This document shows, piece by piece, positions 47,918 to 57,929 of a DNA stretch of 64,000 bases. Position numbers and translations under genes: made by a program. The notes beneath the pieces were generated by a model, which was not told the DNA's origin, did no database searches, and was given only the letters and a program-made list of their open reading frames with translations. The stretch's first letter is position 1. Every line of letters starts with the position of its first letter. Source of the DNA: Pseudorhodoplanes sp. (GTDB lineage Bacteria; Pseudomonadota; Alphaproteobacteria; Rhizobiales; Xanthobacteraceae); assembly GCA_022843165.1 (NCBI GenBank), contig JALHOD010000003.1, positions 227,301 through 291,300 of the forward strand. The letters run 5' to 3'.

Positions 47918-48308
47918 CGGCGAAGGCCTCGATTTCGACCCTCGCGCCGAGGGCAAGCCCGTTGGCGCCGAAGGCGCTGCGCGCCGGCGCCGCGTCCGGG
48001 AAAAACTCCAGATAGATCTGGTTGAATCGCTGCCACTCGCTCATGTCGGCGAGCATCACCTGCACGCGGACAATGTCGTTGAGAGTCAGGCCATGCGCGG
48101 TCAGCGTCAGCCTGAGATTTTCAAATGTCTGCCGCGCCTCGGGCTCGATCCCGCCCGGCACCAGATCCAGCGTGCCTGGCCGGATGCCGATCTGGCCCGA
48201 CAGGATCACCAGGTCGCCGACCCGCACGCCGTCGGGAAATGGCAGGCCCTTAGTCAGGACCGCGTTCGACCGCAGCACGTCCACGTGCGGACTTTTTGGC
48301 TCGGACAT
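47907..48308 (-). CDS. RidA family protein
   Basis: GVRVGDLVILSGQIGIRPGT...QTFENLRLTLTAHGLTLNDIVRVQVMLADMSEWQRFNQIYLEFFP. Confidence 0.85.
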   Translation of the reverse strand: MSEPKSPHVDVLRSNAVLTKGLPFPDGVRVGDLVILSGQIGIRPGTLDLVPGGIEPEARQTFENLRLTLTAHGLTLNDIVRVQVMLADMSEWQRFNQIYLEFFPDAAPARSAFGANGLALGARVEIEAFAVRR

Positions 48309-49605
48309 TGGCGTTCTTCCTCGGCTTTGGTTTCGGCTTGTCCTGATCGGGCTCGCTGCGTTCCAGATCGTCGACCCTGAGCAGGGCCGGGAACAGTTTC
48401 ATCCAGAGCGCGACGATCAGCAATGTCCCGACGCCGCCGGCCAGCACCGCGATCAGCGCGCCGGTGAACTGCGCCATGCCGCCGGCGCGGAATTCGCCGA
48501 GCTGGTTGGAGGTGCCGACGAACAATGTGTTTACCGCCGTCACGCGCCCGCGCATGTTGTCGGGCGTCTGCATCTGCACCAGCGTCTGCCGCACCACCAC
48601 GCTCACCATGTCGGCGGCGCCCAGCACAATCAGGGTTGCGATCGACAGCAGGAAGGATGTCGACAGCGCGAATACGATGGTGGCGACGCCGAAGATCGCA
48701 ACGGCAACGAACATCTTGCGCCCCGCATTCCTGTTCAGGGACCAGTGCGCCAGCGCCACCGCCATGATCAGCGCGCCAAGGGCGGGCGCCGCGCGCAGCA
48801 GGCCGAGGCCGAGCGGGCCGGTATGCAGGATGTCCTTGGCGTAGATCGGCAGCAAGGCCGTGGCTCCGCCGAGCAGCACGGCGAACATGTCGAGCGAGAT
48901 GGCGCCGAGGATCACCGGCTTCTTGCGGATGAAGGAGATGCCGGCGAACAATACCTGCATGTTGATCTTCTCGCGCTTGGGCGCCACGCGCGCGACGTCG
49001 ATCAGCGAGATCAGGAAGCTCGCCGCAATGAACAGCGCGCAGCAGATCGCGTAGACCAGCGTCGGGCTGTAGACATAGAGCAGTCCGCCGATCGCGGGCC
49101 CCGCGATGGTTGCCGCCTGATTGGCGGAGGCGGAGCCGGCCACCGCCTTCGGCAGCATCGGCATCGGCACGATGCCGGGCAGCAGCGCCTGCAGGCTCGG
49201 CGCCTCGAAGGCCCGCGCCGCGCCCAGCACGAACACCAGCAGGAAAATCCATTCCCGCGTCAGCCAGCCCGAGGCGGTGCCGAGCGCGAGGCCGGCCGCG
49301 GCCAGACCCTCGATGATCTGGCACAGGCGGAGGATCACGCTGCGGTCGTAGCGGTCGGCGACATGGCCGGCGATCAGGACCAGCAGAAAGGCGGGAATGA
49401 ATTGCGCGAGTCCGACCAGCCCGAGATCGAGCGGCCGGCCGGTCATCGCATAGACCTGCCAGCCGACGGCGACCACCTGCATCTGCAGGGCGACGGTCGC
49501 GAAGACGCGGGCGAACCAGAACAGCTGGAACGGGCGGTGGCGGCCGATGGGGGTATCGGCGGGCGGCTTCGCGCTCATGGCGTGCGGCGCTCCTGCAATC
49601 GACAA
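48250..49605 (-). CDS. MFS transporter (start 49605 or 49578)
   Basis: 12-TM MFS pattern, RPFQLFWFARVFATVALQMQVVAVGWQVYAMTGRPLDLGLVGLAQFIP; AGHVADRYDR. Confidence 0.9.
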   Translation of the reverse strand: MSIAGAPHAMSAKPPADTPIGRHRPFQLFWFARVFATVALQMQVVAVGWQVYAMTGRPLDLGLVGLAQFIPAFLLVLIAGHVADRYDRSVILRLCQIIEGLAAAGLALGTASGWLTREWIFLLVFVLGAARAFEAPSLQALLPGIVPMPMLPKAVAGSASANQAATIAGPAIGGLLYVYSPTLVYAICCALFIAASFLISLIDVARVAPKREKINMQVLFAGISFIRKKPVILGAISLDMFAVLLGGATALLPIYAKDILHTGPLGLGLLRAAPALGALIMAVALAHWSLNRNAGRKMFVAVAIFGVATIVFALSTSFLLSIATLIVLGAADMVSVVVRQTLVQMQTPDNMRGRVTAVNTLFVGTSNQLGEFRAGGMAQFTGALIAVLAGGVGTLLIVALWMKLFPALLRVDDLERSEPDQDKPKPKPRKNANVRAKKSARGRAAVERGPD

Positions 49606-49679
49606 CGGAGCGGCGCGCTCATCCGGTCACGATTATCCGGCCAAAATCGGGAATTCCGGGCGGGTGATCCCGGGAAGAT

Positions 49680-49755
49680 TGGTGGAGCCGAGGGGATTTG
49701 AACCCCTGACCTCCTCATTGCGAACGAGGCGCTCTCCCAGCTGAGCTACGGCCCC
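49680..49755 (-). tRNA. tRNA-Ala(CGC)
   Basis: Minus strand GGGGCCG...CGGCTCC acceptor with G3:U70, loop TTCGCAA (anticodon CGC), TTCAAAT T-loop, encoded CCA. Confidence 0.95.
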
Positions 49756-49899
49756 AATCCCTGAGTGCGGGCCATTTAGGCCGCAGGGTTGGGACTGTCA
49801 AGGATGAGGGGCTGGCGTGCTCCGGCTTGTTCCCTGCGCCCCGACCCGGTACATCTGCGGGACGTTTCACGGCATTCCCTGAAAGAAGCGAATCGGCAC

Positions 49900-50190
49900 A
49901 TGCGCGCGCTCCTCGACGTCATTCTGGTCGTTCTGCAAATCTATGTCTGGCTTCTGATCGCGTCGGCGATCCTGTCCTGGCTGATCGCCTTCAATGTCGT
50001 GAACACGCACAACCAGGTGGTCGCGGTGATCGCCGATTTCCTCTACCGGATCACCGAGCCGGTGCTGCGGCCGATCCGCTCCTTCATGCCGAATCTCGGC
50101 GGGCTGGACATTTCGCCGGTGATCCTGATCCTGATCATCTTCTTCTTCCAGAGCGTGATTGTCCGCTACATCTATCCCAACGTGTTCTGA
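49900..50190 (+). CDS. YggT family membrane protein
   Basis: LLDVILVVLQIYVWLLIASAILSWL...FLYRITEPVLRPIRSFMPNLGGLDISPVILILIIFF. Confidence 0.92.
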   Translation: MRALLDVILVVLQIYVWLLIASAILSWLIAFNVVNTHNQVVAVIADFLYRITEPVLRPIRSFMPNLGGLDISPVILILIIFFFQSVIVRYIYPNVF

Positions 50191-50197
50191 TCCCGCC

Positions 50198-50524
50198 GTG
50201 GGCGAGCGCCCGTGGACGGCGAGCGCGGACGGACTGACTCTCTCCATCCGCCTGACTCCGAAGGGTGGGCGCGACGCCATCGACGGCGTCGAGACATTGT
50301 CGGATGGGCGCTCGGTGCTGAAGGCGCGGGTGCGGGCCGCGCCCACCGAGGGCGAAGCCAACGACGCGCTGGTCAGACTGCTTGCCAAAACGCTTGACGT
50401 TCCTGCGCGCGCCGTGAATTTGACGGCGGGCGCCACCGCGCGCATCAAGCGCGTCGCCGTCGCCGGCGACGCCGCGATGCTGGCGGCGCGGCTGGAACGT
50501 GTTCTGGAGCAGGCGAAGAAATGA
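50198..50524 (+). CDS. DUF167/YggU family protein
   Basis: [16 protein letters not shown]...[51 protein letters not shown] start. Confidence 0.88.
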   Translation: MGERPWTASADGLTLSIRLTPKGGRDAIDGVETLSDGRSVLKARVRAAPTEGEANDALVRLLAKTLDVPARAVNLTAGATARIKRVAVAGDAAMLAARLERVLEQAKK

Positions 50525-51405
50525 CCGCAACCCTTATCGACGGCAAGGCGATCGCACAGGAATTGCGCGCCAGCATCGCGGCTGCGACGGCGGCCTTGTC
50601 GAAAGAGCACGGCATCGTGCCGGGTCTGGCGGTGGTGCTGGTCGGCAGCGATCCGGCGAGCGAAGTCTATGTGCGCTCGAAATCGAAGGCCGTCACCGAG
50701 GCGGGCATGCGCTCCTTCGATCACAAATTGCCGGAGACCGCTTCGCAGGCCGAACTGATCGCGCTGATCGAAAGGCTGAACGCCGACAAGAGCGTGCATG
50801 GCATTCTGGTGCAATTGCCGCTGCCCAGGCACATCGATTCCACACTGGTGCTCAACACCATCGATCCCGGCAAGGATGTCGACGGCTTTCACCCGGTCAA
50901 TGCCGGGCGGCTCGCCACCGGCCAGCGGGCGCTCGTGCCCTGCACGCCGTTCGGTTGCGTGATCATGGCGAAGAAGGTCCATCCTTCTCTTTCGAGCCTG
51001 GACGCGGTGGTGATCGGCCGCTCCAACATTGTCGGCAAGCCGCTGGCGCAATTGCTGCTGGCGGAAAATGCCACCGTCACCGTGGCGCATTCCAGGACGA
51101 AGGATCTGCCCGCCGTCTGCCGCCGCGCCGATCTGCTGTTTGCCGCGGTCGGCCGCCCGGAAATGGTGCGCGGCGACTGGATCAAGCCCGGCGCCACCGT
51201 CATCGATGTCGGCATCAACCGCGTGCCGGGCGAGGGCGGCAAGACGAAGCTGGTCGGCGATGTCGCCTTTGCCGAAGCGAAAGGGGTGGCCGGCGCCATC
51301 ACGCCGGTGCCGGGCGGCGTCGGTCCCATGACCATCGCCTGCGTCATCCTCAATACGCTGCGCGCGGCCTGCGCCGGCGCCGGCCTGCCGGAACCGAAAA
51401 TCTGA
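50521..51405 (+). CDS. folD: Bifunctional methylenetetrahydrofolate dehydrogenase/cyclohydrolase
   Basis: [60 protein letters not shown] overlap with DUF167 gene. Confidence 0.97.
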   Translation: MTATLIDGKAIAQELRASIAAATAALSKEHGIVPGLAVVLVGSDPASEVYVRSKSKAVTEAGMRSFDHKLPETASQAELIALIERLNADKSVHGILVQLPLPRHIDSTLVLNTIDPGKDVDGFHPVNAGRLATGQRALVPCTPFGCVIMAKKVHPSLSSLDAVVIGRSNIVGKPLAQLLLAENATVTVAHSRTKDLPAVCRRADLLFAAVGRPEMVRGDWIKPGATVIDVGINRVPGEGGKTKLVGDVAFAEAKGVAGAITPVPGGVGPMTIACVILNTLRAACAGAGLPEPKI

Positions 51406-51439
51406 ACCGGTCCTGTCCGTCCGGCGACCAGGGCATGAC

Positions 51440-52048
51440 ATGTCTCTGGAAGGATCTTCGGTCATGCGTCAGGCGATCATGGCGGCGGCCGGCGCCGCAT
51501 TTGTTTGCGGCGCTTGCGGCGCAACACCCGCCCGCGCGCAGGACATTGTCAGCGCCTACACGCAATTCGACGCCGACAGAACCTGCAAGCACACGCGCGG
51601 CCGCGAGGTCGAGGATTACGGCTCGTGGCGCTGCCCCGGTTATGGCGGGCTTGGTGTCCATCTGAGCGCGGGCGACCAGCGCATGCAGGTCAGTTTCGGA
51701 ACGATCGCGAAGGACGCCGCGCGCGAACTGGCGGCGGAACAGACCTTCCCCGGCTTCAACAGCGTTTACAGCGGCACCGTCGAGTGGCGGATCGAAAAAT
51801 TGCCGGACGGCAGCGCGCGGCCCTTCGCCACCATCCTGCGCTGGAACGTGATGACGGAAGCGGATGTCGAGCGCGGCGACGGAAAATCGACCGGACGCAC
51901 GCTCGTGGTGACGCGCCTCAATCCCGGCGGCGTCTGCCATGTCGGTTATGTCGATGCGCGCGCGCCCGGTGCCAACGAAGCGGCCCGCAAGCTGGCCGAC
52001 GAGAAAGCGCGCACGTTCAAATGCGGCAAGGATGAGCCGGGCAAGTGA
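51440..52048 (+). CDS. Exported protein of unknown function
   Basis: Hydrophobic N-terminus MRQAIMAAAGAAFVCGACGATPARAQ from an internal Met, DRTCKHTRGREVEDYGSWRCPGYGGLGVHLSAGDQRMQVSFG; no close family recognised. Confidence 0.6.
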   Translation: MSLEGSSVMRQAIMAAAGAAFVCGACGATPARAQDIVSAYTQFDADRTCKHTRGREVEDYGSWRCPGYGGLGVHLSAGDQRMQVSFGTIAKDAARELAAEQTFPGFNSVYSGTVEWRIEKLPDGSARPFATILRWNVMTEADVERGDGKSTGRTLVVTRLNPGGVCHVGYVDARAPGANEAARKLADEKARTFKCGKDEPGK

Positions 52049-52058
52049 GAGGCGGCGC

Positions 52059-52568
52059 TTACGCCTGCCAAGCGAAGGCGACCTTGTCGAGCACCTTGCT
52101 GCCGAAGCGTTCCGAAGACCGCGCCACCGCCCGGCCGCCGAGCGCGCGATAGAATTCCACCGCCGGCTCGTTGTCGGAGAGCGCCCAGATCACAAGGCTC
52201 TTCAGGCCGCTCTGCGCCAGATCCTTGCGCGCGGCGGAGAACAGGCGTCGTCCGAAGCCGAGGCCCTGGAATTCCGGCTTCAGATAAATCTCGTAGATCT
52301 CGCCCTCGTAATAGAGGCTGCGCGCGCGATTGCGGCCGTAATTCGCATAGCCCGCGATGTTGTCGCCGAATTGCATGAGCGCGATGCGGCTGCCTTTCCG
52401 GATCGCCGAATCCCACCAGTCCGGTCCGCGGCGCGCGATCAGCTTTTCCAGTTCGGCGCCGGGGATGATCCCCTGATAGGCATTGCGCCAGGCTTCGTCA
52501 TGCGTCTCCGCGACGGCGGTGGCGTCGGAGGCTTTGGCGCGGCGGATCTCGATAAGGACGGTACTCAT
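52059..52568 (-). CDS. GNAT family N-acetyltransferase
   Basis: IYEIYLKPEFQGLGFGRRLFSAARKDL; ALGGRAVARSSERFGSKVL. Confidence 0.88.
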   Translation of the reverse strand: MSTVLIEIRRAKASDATAVAETHDEAWRNAYQGIIPGAELEKLIARRGPDWWDSAIRKGSRIALMQFGDNIAGYANYGRNRARSLYYEGEIYEIYLKPEFQGLGFGRRLFSAARKDLAQSGLKSLVIWALSDNEPAVEFYRALGGRAVARSSERFGSKVLDKVAFAWQA

Positions 52569-52611
52569 GACGCCATATGAGCAAGCGGCGACTCGGGCTT
52601 CAAGCCTGTAT

Positions 52612-52627
52612 TTAACGATCAGTTAAC
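52612..52627. promoter_or_regulatory. CtrA-like box TTAACGATCAGTTAAC (TTAA-N7-TTAAC)
   Basis: Exact match to the published CtrA full-site consensus in the divergent intergenic region. Confidence 0.5.
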
Positions 52628-52694
52628 GGTGTGGATTTCTTGCACCGCTTTGTGAGAGGACTGGAACGGCTATAAATTCCAAAGGGTTCTCGCG

Positions 52695-53588
52695 ATGAAA
52701 CGCCTGCTGGCCGGTCTGTTCGGTTTTTGTCTTGCGATATCGGCCACCGCTGTGCCGGCGCAGGACGGGGGCGGGCGTCCCGCGGCCGGACCGCAGAGTC
52801 AGGAGCAGGGACGCTACCGCCAGCAGCTCTGGCTTGTCCCATCGCAGGACAGCTCCATCCTGATGCGGACGACGGTGTTTCGTCCCGCCGGCCCCGGTCC
52901 ATTTCCGCTGGTGATCATCAATCACGGTTCGGTCCAGAACCCGGAGGAGCGCCGAAAGTTCGGTCAGCCGGTTTTCGCGGCGGGCGCCGAATTTTTCGTG
53001 CGGCGCGGCTATGCGGTGGCGGTGCCGCAGCGACCCGGGCATGGTGAAACCGGCGGGCCTTATCTCGAAGCGCAGGGCAGTCCCTGCGAGCGCGCGGATT
53101 TTCGCAAGGCCGGACTGGCGGTGGCGGATTCGATCGAGGCCGCGATCCGCTACATGAGCGAGCAGCTGTTTGTGAAACGTGACGGCATCGTCGTCGTGGG
53201 ACAATCGGCGGGCGGCTGGGGCGCGCTCGGGCTGGCGAGCCGCAATCCGAAAAATGTGATGGCGATCATCAATTTCGCCGGCGGCCGCGGCGGCCGTGTG
53301 CACAACCGTTCGAACAACAATTGCGCGCCCGAAAAACTGGTCGCGGCCGCGGCCCTGTTCGGCTCGACCGCGCGCATTCCGGTGCTGTCGATCTACACGC
53401 AAAATGATTCCTACTTTTCCGCCGCGCTCTCACGGCAGATCGCCGACGCCTATCGCAAGGCGGGGGGCAACATGGACTATCGTCTGCTGCCGGCTTTCGG
53501 CGAGGACGGCCACCGGCTGTTCGGCGCGCGCGACGGCACGGCGATCTGGGAGCCGGTGGTGGACGGCTTTCTGAAAGGTCTCAAATAG
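52695..53588 (+). CDS. Secreted alpha/beta hydrolase (dienelactone hydrolase-like)
   Basis: Signal peptide; nucleophile elbow GQSAGG; FGEDGHRLF. Confidence 0.85.
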   Translation: MKRLLAGLFGFCLAISATAVPAQDGGGRPAAGPQSQEQGRYRQQLWLVPSQDSSILMRTTVFRPAGPGPFPLVIINHGSVQNPEERRKFGQPVFAAGAEFFVRRGYAVAVPQRPGHGETGGPYLEAQGSPCERADFRKAGLAVADSIEAAIRYMSEQLFVKRDGIVVVGQSAGGWGALGLASRNPKNVMAIINFAGGRGGRVHNRSNNNCAPEKLVAAAALFGSTARIPVLSIYTQNDSYFSAALSRQIADAYRKAGGNMDYRLLPAFGEDGHRLFGARDGTAIWEPVVDGFLKGLK

Positions 53589-53652
53589 GCCGGGCGGAGA
53601 GCGCCATCCTTCGAGGCCGCGCTGGGTGCGCGCCCGCGGAGGACCGATTGCG

Positions 53653-55479
53653 TCAAACCGTCTCCGCTTCCTTCTGACGCTCGGCGCGCTTGCGGTCGTT
53701 GGGATCGAGCAGCTTCTTGCGCAGGCGGATCGATTTCGGCGTGACCTCGACCAGTTCGTCGTCCTGGATATAGGCCAGCGCCTTTTCCAGCGTCATGCGG
53801 ATCGGCGGCGTCAGGCGCACCGCCTCGTCCTTCGAGGTGGTGCGGATATTGGTGAGCTGCTTGCCCTTGAGCACGTTGATCTCGAGATCGTTGTCGCGGG
53901 TGTGCTCGCCGACGATCATGCCGCGATACACCTTCCAGCCCGGCTCGATCATCATCGGGCCGCGATCCTCGAGCTTCCACATCGCATAGGCGACGGCTTC
54001 GCCCTGTTCGTTGGAGATCAGCACGCCGTTGCGGCGGCCCTGCACCTCGCCCTTGTAGGGCGCATATGCGTGGAACAGCCGGTTCATGATCGCGGTGCCG
54101 CGGGTGTCCGTGAGCAATTCGCCCTGATAGCCGATCAGCCCGCGCGTGGGGGCGTGGAAGACCAGCCGCAGCCGGTTGCCGCCGGACGGCTTCATTTCCA
54201 TCATCTCGGCCTTGCGCTCCGACATCTTCTGCACGACCACACCGGAATGCTCCTCGTCGACGTCGATGACGACTTCTTCGATCGGCTCTTCCAGCTCTCC
54301 GGATTCGTTGCGGCGGAACAGCACTTTCGGCCGCGACACGGAGAGTTCGAAGCCTTCGCGGCGCATGGTCTCGATCAGGATGCCGAGCTGCAATTCGCCG
54401 CGGCCGGCGACTTCCATCGAATCTTTCTCGTCGGATTCGGACACGCGCAGCGCCACGTTGCCTTCGGCTTCGCGCAGCAGGCGGTCGCGGATCATGCGGC
54501 TGGTGACCTTGCTGCCTTCGGTGCCGGCAAGCGGGGAATCGTTGACGCGGAAGGTCATCGCCAGCGTCGGCGGGTCGATCGGCTGCGCCGGCAGCGGCGT
54601 GTCCACTTCCGGAGCGCAGATGGTATGCGCGACGGTCGCATCCGGCAGGCCGGCAATGGCGACGATGTCGCCGGCTTCGGCCTCTTCCACCGGCGTGCGC
54701 TCAAGTCCGCGGAAGGCAAGCACCTTGGAAATGCGGCCCTCCTCGATCAGCTTGCCGGTGTGATCAAGAACCTTGACCGCCTGGTTCGGTTTCACCGATC
54801 CCGACACGATGCGGCCGGTCACAATGCGTCCGAGATAGGGATTGGCTTCAAGGATGGTGCCGAGCAGCCGGAACGGCCCCTCCTGAACGGTCGGTTCCGG
54901 CACATGACGCAGGATCAGGTCGAACAGCGGCGCCATGCCCTTGTCCTTCGGGCCTTCTTCCTTCTCGGCCATCCAGCCTTCCTTGGCCGAACCGTAGAGA
55001 ATCGGGAAGTCGAGTTGTTCGTCGGTGGCGTCGAGCGCGGCAAAGAGATCGAACACTTCGTTCACGACTTGCGTCGCGCGTGCGTCGGGACGATCCACCT
55101 TGTTGATCGCCACGATCGGCTTCAGGCCCATCTTCAGCGCCTTGCCGACCACGAACTTGGTCTGCGGCAGCGGACCTTCGGCGGCGTCGACCAGCACAAT
55201 CGCGCCGTCCACCATGCCGAGAATGCGCTCCACCTCGCCGCCGAAATCGGCGTGGCCCGGAGTGTCGACGATGTTGATGCGCACGTCGTTCCACACCACC
55301 GACGTCGCCTTGGCGAGAATGGTGATGCCGCGCTCGCGCTCCAGGTCGTTGGAATCCATCGCGCGTTCGGCCACGCGCTGGTTCTCCCGGAACGAGCCGG
55401 ATTGCTGCAGCAGGCGATCCACCAGCGTGGTCTTGCCATGGTCGACGTGTGCGATGATGGCGACGTTACGAAGCTTCAT
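53653..55479 (-). CDS. typA: Translational GTPase TypA/BipA
   Basis: [44 protein letters not shown]; full-length TypA domain order. Confidence 0.97.
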   Translation of the reverse strand: MKLRNVAIIAHVDHGKTTLVDRLLQQSGSFRENQRVAERAMDSNDLERERGITILAKATSVVWNDVRINIVDTPGHADFGGEVERILGMVDGAIVLVDAAEGPLPQTKFVVGKALKMGLKPIVAINKVDRPDARATQVVNEVFDLFAALDATDEQLDFPILYGSAKEGWMAEKEEGPKDKGMAPLFDLILRHVPEPTVQEGPFRLLGTILEANPYLGRIVTGRIVSGSVKPNQAVKVLDHTGKLIEEGRISKVLAFRGLERTPVEEAEAGDIVAIAGLPDATVAHTICAPEVDTPLPAQPIDPPTLAMTFRVNDSPLAGTEGSKVTSRMIRDRLLREAEGNVALRVSESDEKDSMEVAGRGELQLGILIETMRREGFELSVSRPKVLFRRNESGELEEPIEEVVIDVDEEHSGVVVQKMSERKAEMMEMKPSGGNRLRLVFHAPTRGLIGYQGELLTDTRGTAIMNRLFHAYAPYKGEVQGRRNGVLISNEQGEAVAYAMWKLEDRGPMMIEPGWKVYRGMIVGEHTRDNDLEINVLKGKQLTNIRTTSKDEAVRLTPPIRMTLEKALAYIQDDELVEVTPKSIRLRKKLLDPNDRKRAERQKEAETV

Positions 55480-55575
55480 GAAAGGGGTGTGTCCAAAAGC
55501 CGGACGCGGGCCCAATCCGGCCCGCGACCCAAATGCGCTGTCAGCGATGGCGGGGATATAGGCGAGCCGCCCCGT

Positions 55576-56727
55576 TTAGGCAATCGGCCCTTGGTTAATG
55601 GCCTTTTCGGGCCTCGCGAGGCGGCTCCAGGGACCGAATTTGGCGTCTTTCGGCATGGCGTCGCGCATCATCAGCAATTCGCCCATGGTTTCGGTGGTGA
55701 TCAGCCCCAGAAACCGGCCGTCGTTTTCGACCACGGCCACCGCCGGCGCCGCTTTCTCCTGCAGGAGGCGGACCGCCTCATCCAGCGGGGCGCGGCGATT
55801 CACCACCGGAATCGAATCGGTCATGACCTGGCTGACGCGCGCATCCGGACCCAGCTCCTTCAGGGCGCGGATGATGTCGCCGCGGCCGAGCAGCCCGACC
55901 GGCCTGTGCGCGGCATCGACCACCGGGAATTCGCTCTGGCTGGTGCGCAGCAGGGTCTGCACCGCCTCGTCGATATGCGCCTCCGGCGGGAGCGTTGCGA
56001 TCTGCGTCATGGTGGCGGCCGAGACCGGCACGCCGCGCGCGACCGAACGCAACGCGACCATGTGAGCCTCCGAGGACGCTGCGAGATACACGAAGATTGC
56101 GATGAAGATCAGGATCGGATTGTAGAACAGCCCGACAAAGCCGAGCAGGAAGGCGAAGCCCTGCCCGATCGAGGCGGCGACTTCGGTTGCGCGCACGAAA
56201 CCCAGTTTTGCACTGAGCAGGGCGCGCAGCACGCGCCCCCCGTCCATCGGAAAGGCCGGGATCATGTTGAACAGGGCCAGGAACAGGTTCACCGCCGCCA
56301 GCCGGTTGACCAGCGGAATGGTGGTGTTGTCCAGCGAGGCCGCCGCGGCCCCCGACGTCAGCTCGGCGCCGGCAAACAGCAGCAGGAACCCGGCGATCAC
56401 CACATTCACCAGCGGTCCGGCGATGGCGATCAGGAATTCCTCCATCGGCTTTTCCGGGATGCGCTCCAGCCGCGCCACGCCGCCGATCGGCAGCAATGTC
56501 ACGTCCGGCGTCGCCACACCGAAGGCGCGCGCGGTGAAGATATGTCCGAACTCATGCGCCAGAACGCAGGCGAAGATCAGCACCAGGAAGAGCAGCCCGC
56601 TCCAGGCGGCGTCCGCCCCGCCGGCGGCATAGCTGGCGCCGAAAATCCACACCAGAAACAGCAGGAACGTGATGTGGATGCGCACGGCGGTGCCGGCGAT
56701 CGACCCGATATTCAATGACCAGCCCAT
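55576..56727 (-). CDS. Site-2 protease family metallopeptidase with CBS pair
   Basis: HEFGH in LAHEFGHIFTARAFG; PMDGGRVLRALL; C-terminal CBS domains. Confidence 0.93.
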   Translation of the reverse strand: MGWSLNIGSIAGTAVRIHITFLLFLVWIFGASYAAGGADAAWSGLLFLVLIFACVLAHEFGHIFTARAFGVATPDVTLLPIGGVARLERIPEKPMEEFLIAIAGPLVNVVIAGFLLLFAGAELTSGAAAASLDNTTIPLVNRLAAVNLFLALFNMIPAFPMDGGRVLRALLSAKLGFVRATEVAASIGQGFAFLLGFVGLFYNPILIFIAIFVYLAASSEAHMVALRSVARGVPVSAATMTQIATLPPEAHIDEAVQTLLRTSQSEFPVVDAAHRPVGLLGRGDIIRALKELGPDARVSQVMTDSIPVVNRRAPLDEAVRLLQEKAAPAVAVVENDGRFLGLITTETMGELLMMRDAMPKDAKFGPWSRLARPEKAINQGPIA

Positions 56728-56843
56728 GACATCCTCACCGTTGCAATCCGGACCGCTTCGTGCCGCCCAAGGAAACAGCTAAGGTCGGTTCCGGTTCTTT
56801 GCGAGGGCCATCCTATCTGTCAAATGAGCCCGGAGATGCCGCC

Positions 56844-57134
56844 ATGCCAGAAAAACTGACCGGAGAGGCCCGCAGATCCGCCCTGGCGGCCCTGCCCGGC
56901 TGGATCGAGATGACGGACCGCGACGCGATTTTCAGGACGTTCGTGTTCCGGGATTTCAGCGAAGCCTTCGGCTTCATGACCCGCGCCGCCCTGGTGGCCG
57001 AGAAGCTTGACCATCATCCGGAATGGATGAATGTCTACAAGACGGTGGACGTGACGCTCTCGACGCACGATGCCGGCGGGCTGACCGAAAAGGACGTCAC
57101 GCTCGCAAAGGCAATGAACAAACTGGCGGATTGA
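56844..57134 (+). CDS. phhB: 4a-hydroxytetrahydrobiopterin dehydratase
   Basis: [51 protein letters not shown]. Confidence 0.95.
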   Translation: MPEKLTGEARRSALAALPGWIEMTDRDAIFRTFVFRDFSEAFGFMTRAALVAEKLDHHPEWMNVYKTVDVTLSTHDAGGLTEKDVTLAKAMNKLAD

Positions 57135-57140
57135 ATTTCC

Positions 57141-57929
57141 ATGGACTTGAATTTGACCGGCAAGGCGGCCGTCGTCACCGGCGGCAGCATCGGCATCGGC
57201 CGCGCCATCGCGGTCGAACTTGCGGCCGAGGGCGCCGATATCGTGATCGTGGCGCGCAATGCCGAGCGGCTGCAAGCGGCCGCGGACGAGATCGCCAGGG
57301 GCACGGGACGCCGGGTGATCGCCTGTGCCGGCGACATGACGCAGCCGGGCGATATCGCGAACGCGATGGACGCCGCGCGTCAGGCCTTCGGGCGCATCGA
57401 CATCCTGATCAACAATGCCGGCGCCTCGCCGATGGGACGCATTGCCGACACGCCGGACGCGACCTGGGAGAAATCCCTCAATCTGAAGCTGCTCGGTTAC
57501 ATGCGGTGCGCGCGCGACGTGCTGCCCGGCATGCGCGAGCGGCGCTGGGGACGCATCGTCAACATCATCGGCCGCAGCGGGCATCAGCCGCGCGCGGCCT
57601 ATATGGCGGGCGGCGCGGTCAACGCGGCGTTGCTCAATTTCACGCTGGCGCTGGCGGAGGAATGCGCGCCCGACAACGTTCTGGTGACCGGCGTCAATCC
57701 CGGTCCGGTGCAGACCGAGCGCTGGGACAGCCTGATCTCGCAAGGTGCGGCCATCGCCGGCAGGGATGCCAATGCGGTCAACGCCGCCGCAATTGCGTCG
57801 GTGCCGCTCGGCCGCGTCGGGCGGCCGGACGAAGTGTCGGGCCTGGTGGCGTTCTTGTGCTCGGAGCGTGCGTCGTTCATGACCGGCACCTGCATCAATA
57901 TCGACGGCGGCGGGACGCGGTGCATCTGA
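57141..57929 (+). CDS. Short-chain dehydrogenase/reductase
   Basis: VTGGSIGIGRAIA; INNAGASPMG; C-terminal TGTCINIDGG. Confidence 0.93.
   Translation: MDLNLTGKAAVVTGGSIGIGRAIAVELAAEGADIVIVARNAERLQAAADEIARGTGRRVIACAGDMTQPGDIANAMDAARQAFGRIDILINNAGASPMGRIADTPDATWEKSLNLKLLGYMRCARDVLPGMRERRWGRIVNIIGRSGHQPRAAYMAGGAVNAALLNFTLALAEECAPDNVLVTGVNPGPVQTERWDSLISQGAAIAGRDANAVNAAAIASVPLGRVGRPDEVSGLVAFLCSERASFMTGTCINIDGGGTRCI

Noticed and set aside
53626-56718. 1030-aa plus-strand ORF opposite typA and the site-2 protease
   Set aside because: Mirror frame of two strongly supported genes; His/Gln/Asp-rich composition typical of antisense frames.
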